A stretch of DNA of 64,000 nucleotides from an uncultured Holophaga sp. (GTDB lineage: Bacteria; Acidobacteriota; Holophagae; Holophagales; Holophagaceae): the NCBI RefSeq assembly GCF_963677305.1, contig NZ_OY781925.1, forward strand, positions 2,754,001 through 2,818,000. The letters run 5' to 3'. The notes below the pieces were generated by a model. That model was not told the origin of the DNA. It saw nothing but the letters and a program-made list of their open reading frames with translations, and searched no databases. Below are positions 41,959-50,232 of this stretch, piece by piece (within the stretch, counting starts at the first letter, position 1; each line of letters starts with the position of its first letter). A program made the translations under genes and the position numbers.

Positions 41959-43149
41959 CTAGCCCTTCGACTTTTTCTTCGGGGTGCTGAGGGCCTTGGC
42001 CAACTTGTCGCCCACCTTCTTGTTTTCGGTGGAGAGAAAGCGGTTGCTGAGGTGGGAATACCGCTTGGTGGTGGAGGCCTGGGAGTGACCAAGAAGGCCG
42101 CCGACCATTTCCAGGCTCAAGCCACTTTGAACCGCCATGCTCGCAAAGGTATGGCGCAGGTCATGAATTCGGACCCCCTCCAGCTTGGCTAATTCCCGAA
42201 TCTTCAACCACGGTTTGTTGATGTTCACCCAGGGATTTTCCGGCTCCTCGCTGGGGATGACCCAGGGACTCCCGACCAATTTCGGCATCTTCTTCAGGAC
42301 ATTTGCCGCAGGCACACTCAGGAAAATCACCTTGGCCCCGGTCTTGGAATCCGGGAGGCGAAGCGTCCCATTGTTCAGGTCCACGTGGTGCCATTGCAGG
42401 TTCAGAATTTCGCTCACGCGAGCGCCCGTGAAGATCAAGAGACGGATGGCGGCCACCACGAAGACATCCACCAGCTTTTCCCGCTCCACCTGGGCCAGGA
42501 CTTCCCCCAACCGGCTCAATTCAGGCTCGCTCAAGTAGCGTTCTTTGGGCCGCTCCTTGAACTTCTCAATGAGGTAGCAGGGGTTTGATTTCATGGGGCG
42601 GAAACCCCAGACCTCCGCAAGCTGGAGCATCTTCGACAGGACGGCAAGCGCCCGATTCGCCTGATAGGGCGTCTCCCGCATCCTGTGGTGGAGCTTGGAA
42701 ATGTCGTTGGCCTCCACTTCTTTCACCGGCTTCGCCCCCAGGATCGGGATGATGAAGCGGTTGACCACATCCCGGTATTGCCGGAGGGTCGTCGGTTTTC
42801 GCTTCACCTCGACGTGCTCCTCCAGGAAGCGCAGGGCCAGCTCCCTCATGGTCGGGGCCTCCCGCTCCTCCTTGCGCTTCTGTGCCGGGTCGCTGCCGGT
42901 CAGAAGCTCCAGGCGGATCTGTGCGACCCGCTTCCGCGCCTGGTCCAGGGTGATCTCCCCGTATCGGCCCAGGACGATCCAGCGCTGCCGCCCCAGATGG
43001 TCGTATTTCATGATGAAGGACATGCAGCCCTGGGGGCTGAGACGCACCCCGAAGCCCCGGACGGCGGGATCCCAGATGGTCTGCACCTTGTCGGTGGGCT
43101 CCAGGTTGTCGAGGTAGGTCTTGGTTAACTTTTCGATGTCCGGCTTCAT
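41959..43149 (-). CDS. Tyrosine-recombinase integrase of island 2
   Basis: 396 residues, the size of P4-type and related integrases. An N-terminal arm-binding domain is present (VRGFGVRLSPQGCMSFIMKYDHLGRQRWIVLGRYGEITLDQARKRVAQI, the DUF4102-like fold). A SAM-like core-binding domain (about 95-185) and the catalytic domain follow, with Arg in FTGARVSEILNLQW, HDLRHTFAS and LGHSQASTTKRYSHL providing R...HxxR...H...Y. It should insert island 2 at the tRNA-Thr 3' end. It differs clearly from the island 1 integrase, so the two elements are independent. Its start is 170 bases from the right attachment copy. Codon use is GC-rich like the backbone. Confidence 0.93.
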   Translation of the reverse strand: MKPDIEKLTKTYLDNLEPTDKVQTIWDPAVRGFGVRLSPQGCMSFIMKYDHLGRQRWIVLGRYGEITLDQARKRVAQIRLELLTGSDPAQKRKEEREAPTMRELALRFLEEHVEVKRKPTTLRQYRDVVNRFIIPILGAKPVKEVEANDISKLHHRMRETPYQANRALAVLSKMLQLAEVWGFRPMKSNPCYLIEKFKERPKERYLSEPELSRLGEVLAQVEREKLVDVFVVAAIRLLIFTGARVSEILNLQWHHVDLNNGTLRLPDSKTGAKVIFLSVPAANVLKKMPKLVGSPWVIPSEEPENPWVNINKPWLKIRELAKLEGVRIHDLRHTFASMAVQSGLSLEMVGGLLGHSQASTTKRYSHLSNRFLSTENKKVGDKLAKALSTPKKKSKG

Positions 43150-43560
43150 CGATTGCCCCTTGTGATTCGAGAAAAGGAAGCTACGCTGGGAAGCAACGGG
43201 ATTCGACCTCCTAAGGGAACGTCAAACCCCACGTCAAGCATCCCAGATCTTTCTCAAACCTACAAATATCAAGGCCTTTTGTTTCTGGCCAACCCTGCTC
43301 CGATAGCCTCCAAAGGTAATTCGTAATCAGCATGTCGCAGGTTCAAGTCCTGTAGTTGGCTCCAGTAAATTGCCCCGGAAACCCTTGTGGTTCCGGGGTT
43401 TTTGCTTGCTTCTACTGAAGAAGATCCTTATCCCCATGTCCGCCATACGAAACATTCCCACCATCCCAGGGGAGCTGTTTGCCAAATTCCAGATGACCTT
43501 TTATGCGGAGCCCCAGGATGTACCCTGGGGAGGAAGGTGGGTGAACCACCTGGAGGTGTC
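43150..43560. other. Right boundary of island 2
   Basis: Holds the integrase 2 upstream region, the right attachment copy and about 150 bases of backbone leader before the hemolysin III-like gene. No further gene is seen. Confidence 0.5.
43319..43409 (+). repeat. attR: tRNA-Thr 3' end plus terminator
   Basis: Ninety-one bases matching 18189-18279 with a single difference (T at 43333). It lacks the 5' half of the tRNA, so it is not a functional gene. It keeps the terminator (43373-43405). Confidence 0.9.
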
Positions 43561-44205
43561 GTGGCCGGATCAGCGGTTTCCAGAACGGAAGAAGAGTGGG
43601 CCAACGCTCTGACCCATGGCCTGGGGGTGCTGCTGGCACTGGGGGCCCTGACGGGCATGATGGTGCTGGCAGTCCAGAACGGAACCCCCCGCCACATCCT
43701 GGGAGGGGCAATCTTCGGGGGCACCCTGGTAATGCTCTACCTTATGTCTACCCTCTACCATGCCTTGCGTGCCCCCCGGGCCAAGCGGGTCTTCCGCATC
43801 TTAGACCACTCGGCCATCTACCTGCTTATTGCGGGCACCTACACCCCCTTTTGCCTAGTAACCCTCCGAGGAGGCTGGGGATGGAGCATCCTGGGGACCA
43901 TCTGGGGACTGGCCGTCTTGGGGGTGATCTTCAAAGGGACCCTGGGCACCCGCCTTCCCTGGCTTTCCCTTTCCATCTACCTCTGCATGGGCTGGCTCAT
44001 CGTGGTGGCAACACTGCCCCTTGTCCGGCTCATGCCGCCACCCGGATTGTACTGGCTGCTGGCGGGAGGTCTCTGTTACACCGGCGGAGTGGCCTTCTAT
44101 GTATGGAAACGACTCCGCTTCCACCACGCCATCTGGCATCTCTTCGTCCTCGGAGGCAGTGTCTGCCACGTGGTGGCCGTGCTGGGGTGGGTGATGCCCC
44201 ACTAA
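43561..44205 (+). CDS. Hemolysin III family membrane protein (PAQR superfamily)
   Basis: 214 residues from GTG 43561, which has GGAGG four bases upstream. Seven membrane segments of the hemolysin III/YqfA type. Family signatures: EEEWANALTHGLGVLLALGAL at the start, STLYHAL, RILDHSAIYLLIAGTYTPF and the C-terminal HHAIWHLFVLGGSVCHVVAV. The conserved His and Asp residues form a metal-site-like cluster in PAQR proteins. Despite the name, bacterial members are not generally proven haemolysins; roles in membrane fluidity or hydrolase activity are discussed. It is the first backbone gene after the islands. The frame extends upstream to 43387, through the attachment copy, but without resemblance. Confidence 0.88.
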   Translation: MAGSAVSRTEEEWANALTHGLGVLLALGALTGMMVLAVQNGTPRHILGGAIFGGTLVMLYLMSTLYHALRAPRAKRVFRILDHSAIYLLIAGTYTPFCLVTLRGGWGWSILGTIWGLAVLGVIFKGTLGTRLPWLSLSIYLCMGWLIVVATLPLVRLMPPPGLYWLLAGGLCYTGGVAFYVWKRLRFHHAIWHLFVLGGSVCHVVAVLGWVMPH

Positions 44206-44420
44206 GTAGTGGTAGGCGTTCAGGCATTTCTCACTCGACATGAATGAATAGGTTGTACTTTCCATTCAGAGTGCTCATGCTCACGGAATGGGCGAGAACG
44301 AGCAGCGACTGACCTCCGAGAATCAGGCACTGAAGACCATGGTCTATCCCGCGAGGAAGCTTGACGCCCCCGTGCCGGACGGAGAGACTCCAGGGGTAAC
44401 TTGCTCCGGATTGGAATGCT

Positions 44421-44816
44421 ATGGCTCTGGGAGAACGCAATTTCGGTCTGCTCAACCCGTACCTGGCCGCCATTGATGCCTGTGACCTGGATCGCCTGGT
44501 CGATTGCTTTGCAGAAGGGGTGGAGTTCCAGCTGGCTGAAACCACGCCCGTCCTGGTCGGGAAAGAGGCTCTCCGCCAATTCTTCCTGGCCCGATGGCAG
44601 TCCTTCGCCCATCAGAAGGCCTTTCTGAGACGGAGCTTCACCAACGGCCTGGAGATCATCACCGTCGCCGAGATCCAGGTGACCATCCCCGAACTGGGAG
44701 AGGGGCTCTTCATCCTGCCCATCGCCCAGCACTTCATGTTCGACGCCTTGGGCCTGATCACAAAGCTCACGGATTACCTTGATATCAAGAGCGCTGTCAG
44801 GATCCCGGTTGAGTGA
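44421..44816 (+). CDS. SnoaL/NTF2-like protein, backbone copy
   Basis: 131 residues, third paralogue of the pair in island 1 (24570 and 25129). It keeps AAIDACDLDRLVDCFAEGVEFQLAETTPVLVGKEALRQFF and ends ALGLITKLTDYLDIKSAVRIP. Codon use is GC-rich as in the backbone, so this is the resident copy or a long-settled one. It lies about 1 kb outside the right attachment copy and about 125 bases upstream of the hemerythrin-GGDEF-EAL gene on the same strand. The fold binds small ligands; no function is known. Confidence 0.82.
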   Translation: MALGERNFGLLNPYLAAIDACDLDRLVDCFAEGVEFQLAETTPVLVGKEALRQFFLARWQSFAHQKAFLRRSFTNGLEIITVAEIQVTIPELGEGLFILPIAQHFMFDALGLITKLTDYLDIKSAVRIPVE

Positions 44817-44940
44817 AGGACCCGCCCTTTCCGGAACAGGAAGGCGGTGGTGCCCGTCGAAATCACCCCGGATCCCGCGCCCTGAGCCAGACTTGGCTTA
44901 AACTGGGCCTCATGAAGGGTGTACCGAGCCAAGGAGCAGG

Positions 44941-47190
44941 ATGAAGACGCCGGAGATCTTCCCGTGGAGTGAACATTTCCTGACCGGCCTCGACATCGTT
45001 GACGAGCAGCACAGCCATCTCGTTCAGCTCCTGAACCAGCTTGCCGGAAGCCTTGTCTTCGGAACGGATGCCCCTGAGGTGCGCCAGGCCCTTGGCGCCC
45101 TGACAGCTTACGCCTCCTACCACTTCCGTACGGAGGAGGAACTCTGGATCCGGGAGTTGGGGGATGGGCCTCTTGCCACAGCCCACAGGAAGATCCACGG
45201 CGCTTTCAAGGCAGAGCTTGCGGCATTCATGACCCGAGACGTCTCCGAAGTGAAAACGCTCGTCCAGGAGATCCTCTTCTTTCTGACTCGCTGGTTGGCG
45301 GATCACATCCTCCAGAGCGATCGGCACATGGCAGCCATCATCCGGGGCCTGAAGTCCGGCCTGAGCCCTGAGGCAGCCAGGGACCAGGCTTCCCGGGAAG
45401 CCCACCAATCCACCGCCGTCCTCCGGGAGGCCATTGTCACCCTGTACGCCCAATTCTCCAGGAATGCACTCGACATGCTCCGGGAGATCGAATCCAGGAA
45501 CAGGGCCAACCAGGCCCTGCTGGACGCCAAGACCCAGCTGCGGACCATCGTCGACAGCACCCAGGACCTGGTCTGGGCGGTGGAGGCCTCCGACTTCTCC
45601 CTGAGCATGTACAACCAGGCTTTTGCCGATTTCATGTCCCGGAGCTACGGTGTCAGCCTCCTCATTGGGATGTCCCCCCAGGAGACCTTCCAGGACGAAC
45701 GCCTCACCCATCTCTGGGAAGGCTTCTACCAGAGTGCCCTCTCCGGCGGGGCCTTCTCCACCGAATACAGGACCTTCAATGGCGCACGCCATCTCCACCT
45801 GAACCTCACCTTGCTGAGACGGGATGGCGAGCCCTTCGGCGTGGCGGTCTTCGCCAAAGACATCACAGAACGGAAGGCCGCAGAGGACTCCATCCGCCAG
45901 TTGGCCTTCTATGACCCCCTGACCAAGCTGCCCAACCGGCGCCTGCTGGAGGATCGCCTGCATCAGGCCATCGCCAGCACTGAACGGGGGGGTGGCATCT
46001 CCGCAGCCTTGGTGGGCGACCTCGACAACTTCAAGCGGCTCAACGATGCCCGTGGACACAACGCCGGGGACAGCGTCCTGGTGGAGGTCGCCAGGCGGCT
46101 GGGTTCCGTGGTCCGGGGCAATGACACCATCGCCCGCGTCGGAAGCGACGAGTTCGTGATCATCCTGAACAGCCTCGCCCAGACCGGCGAGGCGGCCACC
46201 CGAGGCTGCCAGGCCATCTGTCAGCGGATCCTGGAGGCCATCTGCCAGCCCTATGGCGAGGGGGATCGAGCCTATCAGACCACGATGAGCCTGGGTGCCT
46301 GTTTCTTTGAGAAGGGCACACCCAGCCCCGCCGAGCTCCTCCAGAACGCGGACACCGCCATGCATGCAGCCAAGGATGCAGGCCGGAACCAACTCTGCTT
46401 TTTCGACCCCGCCATGAAAGCCTCCCTGGAGTCCAGGGTCTCCCTGGAGACGGCCATGCGAGCCGGCTTCCCTTCGGAGTTCACGCTCCACTTCCAGCCT
46501 CAGGTGGACCTGGGGGGGCGCCCCTTCGGGGCTGAGGCCCTGATCCGCTGGAAGCACCCCCAGCGGGGCATGGTCCCACCAGGGGAGTTCGTCCCTCTGG
46601 CCGAGGAGACCGGATTCATCCTCGACCTGGGAAACTGGGTGCTGACCAGTGCCTGCCATCTGCTGAAGAAGCTGGAGACCCGGACCAGGACCCGCCCCTT
46701 GAGCCTGGCCGTGAATGTCAGCGCCCGACAGTTTCAGCAACCAGACTTTGTGGAGACGGTCCTCGCAGCCCTGGACGCCTCCGGCGCGGACCCTCATCTT
46801 CTCAAGCTGGAGCTGACAGAATCCATGCTGGTCTTCGATGTGGAGGATGTCATCGCCAAGATGAGCACCCTGAAGGCGCTGGGGGTGAACTTCGCCCTGG
46901 ATGACTTCGGCACGGGCTTCTCCTCCCTCTCAGCCCTGAAGCGCCTGCCCCTGGACCAGGTCAAGATCGACCAGTCTTTCGTGAGGGACATCCTCACCAA
47001 TCCCAATGATGCAGCCATCGCCCGTACCGTGATCGCCCTCGGCCGAAGTCTGGGATTGACCGTGATCGCCGAGGGGGTGGAGACGGCCGAACAGCGGGAC
47101 TTCCTCGCCATCCACGGCTGCACCCAGTTCCAGGGCTACCTCTACAGCCGTCCCCTCCCCCTCACAGCTTTCGAAGCCTACCTCGGCTGA
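44941..47190 (+). CDS. Bacteriohemerythrin - PAS - GGDEF - EAL cyclic-di-GMP protein
   Basis: 749 residues, cytoplasmic. Residues 1-135 are a hemerythrin domain with the di-iron ligands His24 (DEQHSH), His61 and Glu65 (HFRTEEEL), His82/His86 (AHRKIHG) and His122/Asp127 (HILQSD), so it can sense oxygen or redox. About 190-310 is a PAS domain. GGDEF at about 320-475 reads RVGSDEF, a variant of GGDEF, with an inhibitory-site RGND five residues before it. EAL at about 490-745 is complete (EALIRWKHP, NVSARQF, LTESM, DDFGTGFSS, KIDQSF, AEGVET). It probably acts mainly as a c-di-GMP phosphodiesterase controlled by oxygen. The SnoaL-like gene lies directly upstream. Confidence 0.92.
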   Translation: MKTPEIFPWSEHFLTGLDIVDEQHSHLVQLLNQLAGSLVFGTDAPEVRQALGALTAYASYHFRTEEELWIRELGDGPLATAHRKIHGAFKAELAAFMTRDVSEVKTLVQEILFFLTRWLADHILQSDRHMAAIIRGLKSGLSPEAARDQASREAHQSTAVLREAIVTLYAQFSRNALDMLREIESRNRANQALLDAKTQLRTIVDSTQDLVWAVEASDFSLSMYNQAFADFMSRSYGVSLLIGMSPQETFQDERLTHLWEGFYQSALSGGAFSTEYRTFNGARHLHLNLTLLRRDGEPFGVAVFAKDITERKAAEDSIRQLAFYDPLTKLPNRRLLEDRLHQAIASTERGGGISAALVGDLDNFKRLNDARGHNAGDSVLVEVARRLGSVVRGNDTIARVGSDEFVIILNSLAQTGEAATRGCQAICQRILEAICQPYGEGDRAYQTTMSLGACFFEKGTPSPAELLQNADTAMHAAKDAGRNQLCFFDPAMKASLESRVSLETAMRAGFPSEFTLHFQPQVDLGGRPFGAEALIRWKHPQRGMVPPGEFVPLAEETGFILDLGNWVLTSACHLLKKLETRTRTRPLSLAVNVSARQFQQPDFVETVLAALDASGADPHLLKLELTESMLVFDVEDVIAKMSTLKALGVNFALDDFGTGFSSLSALKRLPLDQVKIDQSFVRDILTNPNDAAIARTVIALGRSLGLTVIAEGVETAEQRDFLAIHGCTQFQGYLYSRPLPLTAFEAYLG

Positions 47191-47215
47191 GTCCCCAGAG
47201 AGGGGGGAGACGGGA

Positions 47216-47710
47216 TCAGGCCCCCTTCGCGATCTTGCTGCGGACGAGCCCCTGCACAGCCTCCCAGACCTCCGAAGAGGCAAAGAAGGAGCGGTGGAGC
47301 ACGTGGAAGGTCGAGCTGCCCTTGTAGAGCAGGAGCAGGTCCGGACCGGTCTTGAAGCGCTGCATCTTGGCCCAGGGCAGCTCCAGCTGGTCCTTTTCAT
47401 CCCGGAGCACCATGGCCTCGTCGTTCAGTTCTCCGATAAAAATAAATTCATCATAAAAAGTCCCGTTATATTTGAGTTGCAGGAAGATCCTGCGCAGGAG
47501 CTTGCGCAGGAGAAAGATCACAATCGCGGTACCCACGGGGACAAAGAGGAACTCGGCCTGCCTGCGGAAGGCGAAGAGCAGCAGGCCGTAGACCACCATG
47601 ACGATGGGAACGATGGTCCCGAGGTGATAGACGAGACGCGAATTCACACTCTGGATGAGTCCGTAGATCTCCGGCGTGATTTGCCCCCGGAAGGGGATGG
47701 GCTGATCCAT
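47216..47710 (-). CDS. YcxB-like membrane protein
   Basis: About 164 residues from Met 47710 (MDQPIPFRGQIT). Two membrane helices form a hairpin at about 30-70 (LGTIVPIVMVVYGLLLFAF, LFVPVGTAIVIFLLRKLL). A C-terminal PH-like domain (about 80-160) is of the YcxB type: YNGTFYDEFIFIGELNDEAMVLRDEKDQLELPWAKMQRFKTGPDLLLLYKGSSTFHVLHRSFFASSEVWEAVQGLV, in which the RSFF...W..V ending is characteristic. The role of the family is unknown. It is convergent with the GGDEF-EAL gene. Confidence 0.75.
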   Translation of the reverse strand: MDQPIPFRGQITPEIYGLIQSVNSRLVYHLGTIVPIVMVVYGLLLFAFRRQAEFLFVPVGTAIVIFLLRKLLRRIFLQLKYNGTFYDEFIFIGELNDEAMVLRDEKDQLELPWAKMQRFKTGPDLLLLYKGSSTFHVLHRSFFASSEVWEAVQGLVRSKIAKGA

Positions 47711-47837
47711 GCTGCGACTCCTGGATGGTACGAGAGTACCGCTCAATAGATGGGGTATCTGTCCATCCTAGCCCAGGCGCCCCCCCCCTGGCACCGGGAT
47801 TCTCAGGGGGGCATCCAAGGAGCCATCGGAGCTGCCC

Positions 47838-48347
47838 ATGCGCCACCCCACCCTCCTCACCCTTCTGCTTTGCCCTGCGGTCATGGCCATGGCCGCCCAG
47901 GGCGCCGACCCCCAGGGCTACCGTGGATGCCGGTGGGGGAGCAGCCTCGGGCAGGTGAAGGCCATGCTGGCGCCGGAACTGGACAGCGCGGCCCCCACGC
48001 AGAAGGATGGGGGCACCGTCCTCGCCGAAAGCGCTGAGGTCGCGGGGTTGGCCTGCCGAGTGAGCTTCCATTTCGAGCGCAACGCCCTCTCCAAAGTGAT
48101 CATCACCGCCGGCCAATCCGGCACCCCAGAGCAACTGGAGGTGTTCAAGGCGGCCCTGACCCGAAAATACGGACCACCGGCATCGGACAGGACCGGAAGG
48201 TCGCCTATTGGCACCGAACGCGAGCTCCGCTGGACCTTCCCCACCACGATCATCACCCTCATGCACCACGAGCTGAAGGGCGGAATCACCATCGTGGGGC
48301 TGGTCTACCAGCCCGGCGCCCCCCCGGAGCCCAACGACAATCTCTGA
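47838..48347 (+). CDS. Exported protein of unknown function
   Basis: 169 residues with a signal peptide (MRHPTLLTLLLCPAVMAMAAQG). The mature part begins YRGCRWGSSLGQVKAML, a pattern seen in many short secreted proteins of Proteobacteria and Acidobacteriota (F/YxGxxWGxSxxxVk), and continues with a beta-rich stretch and a KAALTRKYGPP helix typical of that group. It ends in a Pro-rich tail. The function is unknown. It is divergent from the YcxB-like gene and convergent with the next one, 4 bases between stops. Confidence 0.7.
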   Translation: MRHPTLLTLLLCPAVMAMAAQGADPQGYRGCRWGSSLGQVKAMLAPELDSAAPTQKDGGTVLAESAEVAGLACRVSFHFERNALSKVIITAGQSGTPEQLEVFKAALTRKYGPPASDRTGRSPIGTERELRWTFPTTIITLMHHELKGGITIVGLVYQPGAPPEPNDNL

Positions 48348-48351
48348 AAGG

Positions 48352-48669
48352 TCAGCTCTTTCCCCACTTGACCTGGATGATGTTGCCTGGCTCCTCGGAG
48401 GAGGCCCTCCCCGCCTCCGAAGACACCGCCTCCTCCAGGTCCTCCTCCCGGTAGCTGTTCTCGGCGCCATTGTCCCAGACCACATAGTAGGGGCGAGGGG
48501 CGGCACCGGGACGGTGAGGCCGTTCAGCAGCCACCAGGACAGTGCCTGCAGTCCCCCCACCCTGGGCTTCGGGTACCCACTGGGCCACCCCGCCGTACAG
48601 GGCGATGCCCGCTGCGGTCAGTCGCACGCGATCGCCCGGCTGGAATCGGAAGGAGGAGGATTCAGTCAT
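48352..48669 (-). CDS. Small unknown protein with SH3-like beta barrel
   Basis: 105 residues. The first 70 are beta-rich and hydrophilic (SFRFQPGDRVRLTAAGIALYGGVAQWVPEAQGG, GTVLVAAERPHRPGAAPRPYYVVWDNGAENSYREEDLEEA), the layout of a KOW/SH3-like barrel in which GDRVRL and PYYVVWDNG are strand signatures. The C-terminal tail is Ser/Glu-rich. It has no signal peptide. Function unknown; such barrels bind RNA, protein or metals. It stops 4 bases from the secreted protein gene. Confidence 0.6.
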   Translation of the reverse strand: MTESSSFRFQPGDRVRLTAAGIALYGGVAQWVPEAQGGGTAGTVLVAAERPHRPGAAPRPYYVVWDNGAENSYREEDLEEAVSSEAGRASSEEPGNIIQVKWGKS

Positions 48670-48770
48670 GCCATCACCTTTGCCCCATTATCGCAGGCTC
48701 CCGGGGCAGGCCATGGGTTCCCAAGCCGACCGACCCCGCCCTATGCTGGGTTCCTACCCACGGATCCACC

Positions 48771-50057
48771 ATGCCCCATCCCCCAAGCGGCTCCATTCTT
48801 GACCGGTCCTGGCAGCGCGCCTGGACGGAACTGGGCCTTGCAGCCCCCGAGGGACTCCAGGCCAGACTCCAGGAGGCCTACAGCGAGCCGCATCGTCGCT
48901 ACCACACCCTTGGACACCTGGAGGCCTGCCTGTCCTGGGCGGAGGATCTGGAGGGAGTGGCCCTTCATCCGGCAGAACGGATCCTCGCCCTATGGTTCCA
49001 CGACGCCTGCTACGGGCTGGACTCGCATGACAACGAGGCGCGAAGTGCTGGCTGGGCAGGAGAGGCCCTGGCCGGTGCCGGTGCCACCCAGGGACAGATC
49101 CAGCGGGTGCGGGCCCTGATCATGGCCACGGCCCATGGCGCACCCTCGGTGGACCCGGAGGAACAGCTGATCGCCGACCTCGACCTGGCCATCCTGGGTG
49201 CGGAACCCCAGGCTTTCGCGACCTATGAGGCTCAGATCCGCGCCGAGTATGGCCATGTCCCCCGGGGAGCCTTCGACAAAGCACGGGCGGACATCCTGCG
49301 CAGCTTTCTCACCCGGGAACCCCTCTATCAGACGACGTTCTTCAGGGAGCGGCTGGAGGCCCAGGCCCGACTCAACCTCAGGACGGCGCTCCAGGCCTAC
49401 GGGAGCGTCCCCTCAGAGCTCCCGACTCTGCCCGCAGGCATCGCAACGCAGCCCCAGGTAGGCTGGATCATCACCCTGGGCACCGGTGCTGCCCCGGTAG
49501 AAGTAAACCGCGACCTGGGTGCCCCCGCACACCCTGCAGCGCAGCTCGAATCCCTCACCGATGGCCGCCGTGACCTCGCTCATGACACCCTCCCCCTCCA
49601 GGATAACGACGACCCACCCCCAACCGGACCTGGGCACCAGGGCCTGCTGGACGGGGAGCACCTGCGACTCCTGGGCATCGGCTACCTGATCAGCGGGGGC
49701 CTCTGCGCCGCCTGCTCCCTCCTCGGCGGCCTCTATATGCTCATGGGAGCCGTGGTCCTGCTCATCTCGCGCCTGCCCTCCGGCGGAGCGGATCAGCCCC
49801 CTCCCGCCCTGCTGGGCGGGTTGCTGATGGCCATGGGGACCCTCATCTTCGTGGTCCTGCTCAGCCTTGCAGCCCTGAAGTTCTATGCCGCCCGGTGCCT
49901 CAAGCACCGCCGGAGGCGGAGCTTCTGTCTGGTGGTGGCGGGGCTCTCCTGTCTGGAGATCCCCTATGGCACCGCCATCGGCATCCTGTCCTTCATGGTG
50001 CTCGGCAGGGCTTCCGTCAGGAAGCTCTTCGCCCCGGGAGACCCCGGAGCTAGATGA
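48771..50057 (+). CDS. HD-superfamily protein reading through into a membrane domain
   Basis: One open frame of 428 codons. Residues 1-200 are a COG4339-type HD protein: RYHTLGHLEACLSWA, LWFHDACYGLDSHDNEARSAGWA with the HD pair and IADLDLAILG with the last Asp. Members are predicted metal-dependent phosphohydrolases. Residues about 215-295 (antisense to a separate zinc-ribbon gene) look non-coding. Residues about 296-428 contain four hydrophobic helices (LLGIGYLISGGLCAACSLL, LYMLMGAVVLLI, LLMAMGTLIFVVLLSLAAL, FCLVVAGLSCLEIPYGTAIGILSFMVLG), a complete-looking small membrane protein. No ATG, GTG or TTG for the second part is in frame. Either this is a true fusion or two genes have merged by loss of a stop. 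Confidence 0.6.
   Translation: MPHPPSGSILDRSWQRAWTELGLAAPEGLQARLQEAYSEPHRRYHTLGHLEACLSWAEDLEGVALHPAERILALWFHDACYGLDSHDNEARSAGWAGEALAGAGATQGQIQRVRALIMATAHGAPSVDPEEQLIADLDLAILGAEPQAFATYEAQIRAEYGHVPRGAFDKARADILRSFLTREPLYQTTFFRERLEAQARLNLRTALQAYGSVPSELPTLPAGIATQPQVGWIITLGTGAAPVEVNRDLGAPAHPAAQLESLTDGRRDLAHDTLPLQDNDDPPPTGPGHQGLLDGEHLRLLGIGYLISGGLCAACSLLGGLYMLMGAVVLLISRLPSGGADQPPPALLGGLLMAMGTLIFVVLLSLAALKFYAARCLKHRRRRSFCLVVAGLSCLEIPYGTAIGILSFMVLGRASVRKLFAPGDPGAR
49413..49583 (-). CDS. Small zinc-ribbon protein, antisense to the HD/membrane frame
   Basis: 56 residues from ATG 49583, with GGAGGGGGAGGG upstream. The product has two Cys pairs 32 residues apart (CRVCGG and CDACGQ), a clean zinc ribbon, with hydrophobic strands between (VAVYFYRGSTG, YLGLRC). 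It lies entirely inside the plus-strand frame 48771-50057. Its coding character is better than that of the opposite strand here. Unknown function; zinc ribbons of this size are common accessory or metal-carrier proteins. Confidence 0.6.
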   Translation of the reverse strand: MSEVTAAIGEGFELRCRVCGGTQVAVYFYRGSTGAQGDDPAYLGLRCDACGQSREL

Positions 50058-50232
50058 TCTCGTATTCGTCGGCGTTGCTGGGGTAGTTGCCGCTGTCGGC
50101 CTTCAGATCCGACTTAATCTTGCAGCTCGGGCACATGGCGAAGACCTCGTCAGGGGTGTCGTCCAGGGTGTGACGGAACTTCTTCCCGCAGGCAGGGCAC
50201 TGATAGAACAGCCAGTAGGGTCCCCAGGTCAT
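50050..50232 (-). CDS. Small zinc-ribbon protein
   Basis: 60 residues from ATG 50232, with AAGGAG eight bases upstream. Cys pairs CPACGK and CPSCKI are separated by a charged stretch (KFRHTLDDTPDEVFAM), followed by an acidic tail ending EYEII. It is soluble and looks like a FYDLN- or Trm112-type mini zinc ribbon, but is not assigned. The frame is open further upstream to 50340 without resemblance. Its stop overlaps the end of the membrane-domain gene by 8 bases on the opposite strand. Confidence 0.7.
   Translation of the reverse strand: MTWGPYWLFYQCPACGKKFRHTLDDTPDEVFAMCPSCKIKSDLKADSGNYPSNADEYEII

Larger units (their letters stand above)
34499..43409. mobile_element. Island 2: integrative element in tRNA-Thr, about 8.9 kb
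   Basis: Bounded by attachment copies at 34449-34498 and 43319-43409, with its own integrase (41959-43149, minus) at the right end. Contents in order: AlpA-like regulator, Rep-like winged-helix protein, a decayed small gene, a five-gene AT-rich operon, a methyltransferase remnant, a 45-base-period repeat and a cluster of hairpins. The genes flanking the AT-rich operon are GC-rich, so the element is a mosaic. It lacks transfer and virion genes and resembles a small satellite or integrative mobilisable element carrying cargo. Confidence 0.87.

Noticed and set aside
18235..43409. Conjugative element or prophage
   Set aside because: No relaxase, type IV secretion, capsid, terminase or tail genes on either strand.
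44863..46797. Long minus-strand frame over the hemerythrin-GGDEF-EAL gene
   Set aside because: Shadow; the plus strand has complete catalytic motifs.
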